Assembly: GCA_019114925.1 (NCBI GenBank)
Contig: DXEO01000131.1
Coordinates: 1 to 9,711, forward strand
DNA length: 9,711 nt
Source: Candidatus Corynebacterium faecipullorum
GTDB lineage: Bacteria; Actinomycetota; Actinomycetes; Mycobacteriales; Mycobacteriaceae
Direction of reading: 5' to 3'
Shown: positions 6,438 to 9,711 of the stretch, piece after piece
Layout: each line of letters opens with the position of its first letter
How positions within the stretch are numbered: the stretch's first letter is position 1
Translations under genes and position numbers: made by a program
Notes under the pieces: generated by a model
The model's database searches: none
The model's input: the letters and a program-made list of their open reading frames with translations, nothing else
What the model was told of the DNA's origin: nothing

Positions 6438-7669
6438 TAAATTCGGGAGGCGAAATTGGACAGGTAATCGGCGTGGACAACAGGGCGGCGCATATCCTCC
6501 GGGAGCTCCTCGGTGTGCTTGCCCAGCAGGCTGCGCAGCGTAACAGAGTCATAGCCCACCTCACCGCGGCCGATGACCTGGCCCTTGGGGCCCATGATGT
6601 CCACGATCTCGCCGGCGTTGAACTCACCCTTGATATCCGTAATGCCCACGGCCAACAGGGAGTTTCCACCGCGGACCACGGCCTCCATGGCGCCCTCGTC
6701 AAGGCGCAGGGAGCCGCCGGTATCCGCGCAGTAGAGCGCCCAGAACTTCCATGCGGACAGGCGGCGCTCCTCGCGGGTGTGGAAGACGGTGCCTACGGAG
6801 GCGTCGTCAAGCGCCTGCCCGATGTTATCCGCCGAGGTCAGCAGCACCGGAATGCCGCCGCGGGTGGCCAAGCGCGCAGCGGAGACCTTCGTGGCCATGC
6901 CGCCGGTGCCGACCTTGCCGCCATCACCAGCGACGACTGCCTTGAGGTCCTTGCCAGTGCGCACCTCCTCCACGAACTTGGCATCGGGCTCCGCCGGGTT
7001 CTTGTCGTAAAGGCCGTCCACGTCGGAGAAGAGGAAGAGGGCATCCGCGCCAACCAAGTTGGCCACGAGCGCAGACAGGCGGTCGTTATCGCCGAAGTGC
7101 ATCTCAGAAGTCGCGACGGTGTCGTTCTCATTCACGATAGGCACCGTGCGCATCTGGCGCAGGCGGTCAATGGTGCGCTGGGCATTGCGGGCGCGATCGC
7201 GCTTGCCGACGTCCGACGCGGTCAGCAGCACCTGCCCAATGGTGCGGTTATAGCGAGCAAAGGACACGCCCCACTCGTAGGCAAGGTGGACTTGGCCCAC
7301 CGCGGCAGCTGCCTGCTTGGTGGCCAAATCGGTGGGGCGCGTGGTCAGGCCCAGCGGGCCCATGCCCGCGGCCACCGCACCGGAGGAGACAATGATGATG
7401 TCCGAGACATTCATGCGGGCGCACACGGCATCAACAATCTTGTCGATCTTCTCAGTCGAGGTCACGAAGTCATCGCGCGTCAGCGAGGAGGAGCCGATCT
7501 TGATGACGATGCGCTTGGCCTGTGCGATCTGATCACGCAAAGGCGAGGAAAAGCCGCTGGATTTTTCCGACAGCGTGGCGGTCTCCGGGTAGTCCATTTC
7601 CGGGGTTGGCCCCTCGAAGGGTTCGAGGGGAAGCGGATAGTCGAGCTGGTTGCCGTTTTCGGATGACAT
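6437..7669 (-). CDS. proB: Glutamate 5-kinase with C-terminal PUA domain
   Basis: ProB phosphorylates glutamate at the gamma position, the first and usually proline-inhibited step of proline synthesis. Seen: an amino-acid-kinase domain from about residue 50, with KIGSSSLT at 57-64, SSGAVAAGM at 95-103, IVNENDTV at 178-185, FGDNDRL at 192-198 and GTGGMATK at 254-261; then a PUA-type domain at about 320-400. With the ATG at 7667-7669 the protein has 410 residues, about 40 more than usual, because of an N-terminal extension rich in Pro, Glu and Ser. The kinase fold can begin at an in-frame TTG at 7538-7540 (residue 44) or after the ATG at 7595-7597 (residue 25). None of the three starts has a clear Shine-Dalgarno. 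I prefer 7669 because TATACT lies 8 nt before it. The gene follows obgE after 19 bp and overlaps the next dehydrogenase by one base. Confidence 0.93.
   Translation of the reverse strand: MSSENGNQLDYPLPLEPFEGPTPEMDYPETATLSEKSSGFSSPLRDQIAQAKRIVIKIGSSSLTRDDFVTSTEKIDKIVDAVCARMNVSDIIIVSSGAVAAGMGPLGLTTRPTDLATKQAAAAVGQVHLAYEWGVSFARYNRTIGQVLLTASDVGKRDRARNAQRTIDRLRQMRTVPIVNENDTVATSEMHFGDNDRLSALVANLVGADALFLFSDVDGLYDKNPAEPDAKFVEEVRTGKDLKAVVAGDGGKVGTGGMATKVSAARLATRGGIPVLLTSADNIGQALDDASVGTVFHTREERRLSAWKFWALYCADTGGSLRLDEGAMEAVVRGGNSLLAVGITDIKGEFNAGEIVDIMGPKGQVIGRGEVGYDSVTLRSLLGKHTEELPEDMRRPVVHADYLSNFASRI
7610..7630. repeat. Perfect 9-bp inverted repeat in the 5' part of proB
   Basis: CCCCTCGAA at 7610-7618 and TTCGAGGGG at 7622-7630 pair perfectly around a 3-nt loop. 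In the proB transcript the GGGG of this stem could instead pair with CCCC at 7602-7605, so two exclusive hairpins are possible next to the second candidate ATG at 7595-7597. There is no T-tract, so it is not an intrinsic terminator. It could be chance within Pro/Glu codons. Confidence 0.55.
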
Positions 7670-7677
7670 ACCGGCTC

Positions 7678-7683
7678 AGTATA
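7678..7683 (-). promoter_or_regulatory. Candidate -10 element of a leaderless proB promoter
   Basis: On the minus strand it reads TATACT, five of six to TATAAT, 8 nt (7670-7677) before the proB ATG, which has no Shine-Dalgarno. The decamer CCGGTATACT containing it also precedes nadD at the same distance. A perfect 10-bp palindrome, GGGCTAGCCC, lies at 7686-7695 just upstream and overlaps the obgE stop. No -35 match was seen at 16-18 nt. Confidence 0.45.
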
Positions 7684-7688
7684 CCGGG

Positions 7689-9218
7689 CTAGCCCTGCCA
7701 GCGATCGCGGTTCGCGGACTCGCGCGTGACCTCCCCATCGGTGCCAAAGTCAAACTCATCGACGAGACCGCGGCGTGCCTGGGAAGCGCGTTTACGCTCA
7801 GCAGCCGAAACTCGCTCGGTGCTCATGAGGCGGCCATCCTGTCCGCGGCCAGCATCGGTCGCGCGGCCGCCGGCCATGGGCTCATACTCGAAGGTGATAT
7901 CCCCGATGGTCACCGGGCAGCCTTCCTGCGCGCCTTGGCGGTGCAGTTCCTCTTCGACGCCGGCCTTAGCCAGACGGTCTGCGAGGTAGCCTACGGCCTC
8001 GTCGTTTTCGAAGTCGGTCTGGCGGATCCAGCGGTCGATCTTCTCGCCTTCGACGATGAAGCCGCCCTCCACCTCGGGGTCTGGGGTGACGGTGAAGTCG
8101 GCGAACCTGCCCTTCTTTTTCTTGCCCACAGACTTGGGCTGAATGATGGTGTGGTTCTTGTCTGCGGCGACCTTGGGCTGGGCCTTGCGGTGCTCGTTGA
8201 CCATCTCCATAAGCTTGTATTTCAGCGGGTCGAGGCCCTTGCGCGCGACGGCGGAAATGATGAAGACCGGCCAGCCATACTTCTCTTCAAGGTCACCCTT
8301 GACGAACTCCGCCAATTCCTCTGCCTCAGGAACGTCCGCCTTGTTGAGGATGATGACTCGCGGGCGCTCGCGCAGATCACCCAGACCGGTGTCCTGCTCC
8401 AGCAGCTCTTGGTACTTCGCCAGCTCGGTCTCGAGCGCCTCGATATCGGAGAGCGGATCGCGGCCCGGCTCGATGGACGCGGTGTCCACCACGTGCGCGA
8501 GCACCGCAGTGCGCTCGATATGGCGCAAAAAGTCGAGGCCCAAGCCCTTGCCCTCGGCGGCCCCAGGGATCAGGCCCGGAACATCCGCCATGGTGAAGGA
8601 CTCATGGCCCATGTCCACCACTCCCAGATTGGGTTGAAGGGTGGTGAAAGGATAGTCACCAATCTTCGGCTTGGCCGCCGAGAGGACCGAAATGAGCGAG
8701 GACTTACCCGCGGAAGGAAAGCCGACGAGGCCGACGTCCGCCATGGACTTCAGCTCCAGGATGAGATCGCGCGCCTCGCCCGGTTCTCCCTGCAGCGCAA
8801 AGCCCGGGGCCTTGCGGGCTGCGGAGGCCAGTGCTGCGTTGCCGAGTCCGCCGAAGCCACCCTCCGCGGCCACGAAGCGGGTTCCCGGAACCGTGAGGTC
8901 CGCGAGCATCTCCCCATCCTCGGTATAAACCACGGTGCCTGCCGGTACCTCCAGGATGAGGTCCTTACCGCGCGCGCCGTTGCGCCAGTCGCCAGCACCG
9001 TTGCCGCCGCGCTCGGACTTGATGTGCGGGCGGTAGTGGAAGTCCATGAGGGTGTGGATTTGGGTTGAGACCTCCAGCAGGATGTCTCCGCCGTGGCCGC
9101 CGTTGCCGCCATCGGGCCCGCCGAGCGGCTTGAATTTTTCGCGGTGGACGGAGGCGCAGCCGTGTCCACCATCGCCTGCCTGCAGGTGCAAAACCACTCG
9201 GTCAATGAATCGTGCCAT
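7689..9218 (-). CDS. obgE: Obg family GTPase (CgtA/ObgE)
   Basis: Essential ribosome-associated GTPase that helps large-subunit maturation and links growth to the nucleotide pool. Seen, 509 residues in three domains: the glycine-rich Obg fold at about 1-158, with HLQAGDGGHG and GGPDGGNGGHGGD; the G domain at about 160-340 with G1 GFPSAGKSS (167-174, the usual Obg form), switch region FTTLQPNLG (191-199), G3 DVPGL (212-216), G4 NKAD (292-295) and G5 SAV (322-324); and an OCT domain at about 372-447, preceded by a lysine run at 366-369. A charged tail at about 448-509 follows, beyond the OCT domain. The frame is open to 9245, but the family start MARFIDRVVLHL places the ATG at 9216-9218. It has no Shine-Dalgarno, but TACACT lies 7 nt upstream. 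A terminator separates it from rpmA, so it probably has its own promoter and leads the downstream genes. Confidence 0.96.
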   Translation of the reverse strand: MARFIDRVVLHLQAGDGGHGCASVHREKFKPLGGPDGGNGGHGGDILLEVSTQIHTLMDFHYRPHIKSERGGNGAGDWRNGARGKDLILEVPAGTVVYTEDGEMLADLTVPGTRFVAAEGGFGGLGNAALASAARKAPGFALQGEPGEARDLILELKSMADVGLVGFPSAGKSSLISVLSAAKPKIGDYPFTTLQPNLGVVDMGHESFTMADVPGLIPGAAEGKGLGLDFLRHIERTAVLAHVVDTASIEPGRDPLSDIEALETELAKYQELLEQDTGLGDLRERPRVIILNKADVPEAEELAEFVKGDLEEKYGWPVFIISAVARKGLDPLKYKLMEMVNEHRKAQPKVAADKNHTIIQPKSVGKKKKGRFADFTVTPDPEVEGGFIVEGEKIDRWIRQTDFENDEAVGYLADRLAKAGVEEELHRQGAQEGCPVTIGDITFEYEPMAGGRATDAGRGQDGRLMSTERVSAAERKRASQARRGLVDEFDFGTDGEVTRESANRDRWQG

Positions 9219-9225
9219 GCCCGCT

Positions 9226-9231
9226 AGTGTA
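9226..9231 (-). promoter_or_regulatory. Candidate -10 element of a leaderless obgE promoter
   Basis: On the minus strand it reads TACACT, a full match to TANANT, with 7 nt (9219-9225) to the obgE ATG. Because an intrinsic terminator ends rpmA transcription upstream, a promoter must lie in this gap if the terminator is efficient. The best -35 register gives only TAGGAC at 9249-9254, which is weak. Confidence 0.5.
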
Positions 9232-9330
9232 ACGGTTCCTGGCATACCGTCCTAGTTGAGCACTGCCGGGGATCTGAAGCCCACGCCCCCTTTAGTCTTC
9301 TCCACGCTCCCCTGCCAAGCCGGCCGCGTG

Positions 9331-9365
9331 AAAACGACAAAATCCCGAGCAGAATGCTCGGGATT
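9331..9365 (-). terminator. Intrinsic terminator after rpmA
   Basis: AATCCCGAGCA (9341-9351) and TGCTCGGGATT (9355-9365) form a perfect 11-bp stem with a 3-nt loop. On the minus strand it is followed by a T-rich tract, TTGTCGTTTT, in 9331-9340. It begins 14 bp after the rpmA stop, so it ends the rplU-rpmA transcript before obgE. Confidence 0.9.
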
Positions 9366-9379
9366 AAGCCATGAAGCTC

Positions 9380-9658
9380 TTAGGCAGTTGCTTCTGCAGC
9401 AGCCTCTTCAGCCGGAACAATGTTGACCAGACGACGGCCACGCTTGACGCCGAACTCAACAGAGCCTGCAGCGAGAGCGAACAGGGTATCGTCGCCGCCG
9501 CGACCAACGTTCTCACCCGGGTGGAACTTGGTGCCGCGCTGACGCACGATGATCTCGCCGGCCTTAACCTGCTGACCACCGAAGCGCTTGACGCCGAGAC
9601 GCTTGGACTCGGAATCGCGACCGTTGCTGGAGCTGGAAGCACCCTTCTTGTGTGCCAT
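9380..9658 (-). CDS. rpmA: 50S ribosomal protein L27
   Basis: L27 sits at the peptidyl-transferase centre of the large subunit, where its N-terminus contacts the P-site tRNA. Seen: 92 residues, near the usual length, beginning MAHKKGASSSSNGRDSESKR, the conserved processed-type N-terminus with no Firmicutes-style leader; the signature GENVGRGGDDTLFAL at 48-62; and a short Ala/Glu-rich C-terminal end. An AAGGAGG Shine-Dalgarno lies 9 nt before the ATG at 9656-9658. Its neighbours are a probable rplU stop 43 bp upstream and a strong terminator just downstream, consistent with the near-universal rplU-rpmA pair. Confidence 0.97.
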   Translation of the reverse strand: MAHKKGASSSSNGRDSESKRLGVKRFGGQQVKAGEIIVRQRGTKFHPGENVGRGGDDTLFALAAGSVEFGVKRGRRLVNIVPAEEAAAEATA

Positions 9659-9667
9659 GTGGTTTCC

Positions 9668-9674
9668 CCTCCTT
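9668..9674 (-). promoter_or_regulatory. Ribosome binding site of rpmA
   Basis: On the minus strand it reads AAGGAGG, with 9 nt to the rpmA ATG. It is one of only two full-strength Shine-Dalgarno sites in the window. Confidence 0.75.
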
Positions 9675-9701
9675 CAGGGATGAATTAGTGCCGGTTAAGG
9701 C

Positions 9702-9711
9702 TTACTTGATA
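9702..9711 (-). CDS. Last codons of the upstream gene, probably rplU (ribosomal protein L21)
   Basis: Only Ile-Lys-TAA can be read on the minus strand before the window ends (stop at 9702-9704). The assignment to rplU rests on the almost universal rplU-rpmA order and on L21 proteins often ending in a short basic tail. The sequence itself is too short to prove it, and another frame could be the real one. Confidence 0.35.

Larger units (their letters stand above)
9219..9379. other. rpmA-obgE intergenic region
   Basis: This is the longest gap in the window (161 bp). It contains the rpmA terminator at its right side and the candidate obgE -10 at its left side. Between them I see no open frame with a start signal, no riboswitch-like structure and no repeat. 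Confidence 0.5.

Noticed and set aside
6473..7666. Long plus-strand open frame of 397 codons opposite proB
   Set aside because: It mirrors proB almost end to end and has no recognisable motif, so it is a shadow frame.
7650..9068. Long plus-strand open frame of 472 codons opposite obgE
   Set aside because: It is antisense to an unmistakable Obg GTPase; the composition is a codon-bias shadow and no start signal was seen.
9219..9245. obgE start at the ATG 9245, with AGGA 4 nt before it
   Set aside because: A possible Shine-Dalgarno exists, but the nine added residues are absent from the usual Obg N-terminus, which begins just before RFIDRVVLHL; kept as a less likely alternative.
1..9711. CRISPR array, tRNA, rRNA, insertion sequence or phage attachment site
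   Set aside because: No spaced direct repeats, no tRNA-like cloverleaf, no transposase-like frame and no terminal inverted repeats were found; nearly all of the sequence is accounted for by minus-strand genes.

Overview
The window is GC-rich chromosomal DNA from an actinobacterium, almost certainly a Corynebacterium. Three things point there. The gene order is rpmA-obgE-proB-(2-hydroxyacid dehydrogenase)-proA-nadD-rsfS-gpgP. The ProB, Obg and GpgP sequences read as corynebacterial/mycobacterial forms. A secreted cutinase-type esterase lies in the cluster. I cannot name the species from sequence alone. Every gene I can support is on the minus strand, so transcription runs from high to low coordinates. 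There is no insertion sequence, tRNA, rRNA or CRISPR array.

Layout in transcription order: the last two codons of a gene that is probably rplU (9702-9711); rpmA, ribosomal protein L27 (9380-9658), closed by a strong intrinsic terminator (9331-9365); obgE, a ribosome-associated GTPase (7689-9218); proB, glutamate 5-kinase (6437-7669); two tandem paralogous D-2-hydroxyacid dehydrogenases (5508-6437 and 4589-5494); a DUF1707 two-helix membrane protein (4083-4589); proA, glutamate-5-semialdehyde dehydrogenase (2741-4009); a secreted cutinase-like serine esterase (1780-2637); nadD (1170-1787); rsfS (607-1074); and gpgP, running off the left edge (1-610). No stretch over 300 bases lacks a gene. The longest gap is 9219-9379.

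The genes fall into three themes. One is ribosome assembly and silencing (rpmA, obgE, rsfS). One is the first two steps of proline synthesis (proB, proA), split by two reductase paralogues and a membrane protein. One is NAD synthesis plus glucosylglycerate/methylglucose-lipopolysaccharide metabolism (nadD, gpgP). The esterase probably acts outside the cytoplasm, on mycolate-type or other esters.

The most interesting pattern is in start-site organisation. obgE, proB, proA and nadD have no good Shine-Dalgarno sequence, yet each has a TANNNT -10-like hexamer 7 or 8 nt upstream of its ATG, which is the geometry of a leaderless mRNA. The other genes either have a Shine-Dalgarno sequence (rpmA, the second dehydrogenase, the esterase, weakly rsfS) or start on an ATGA/TAATG overlap with the gene before them. 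nadD and proB share the exact decamer CCGGTATACT at the same distance from ATG. ProB also has an unusual N-terminal extension carrying a perfect 9-bp inverted repeat. I found no clearly new multi-gene system. The tandem dehydrogenases with the DUF1707 gene are the most accessory-looking part.
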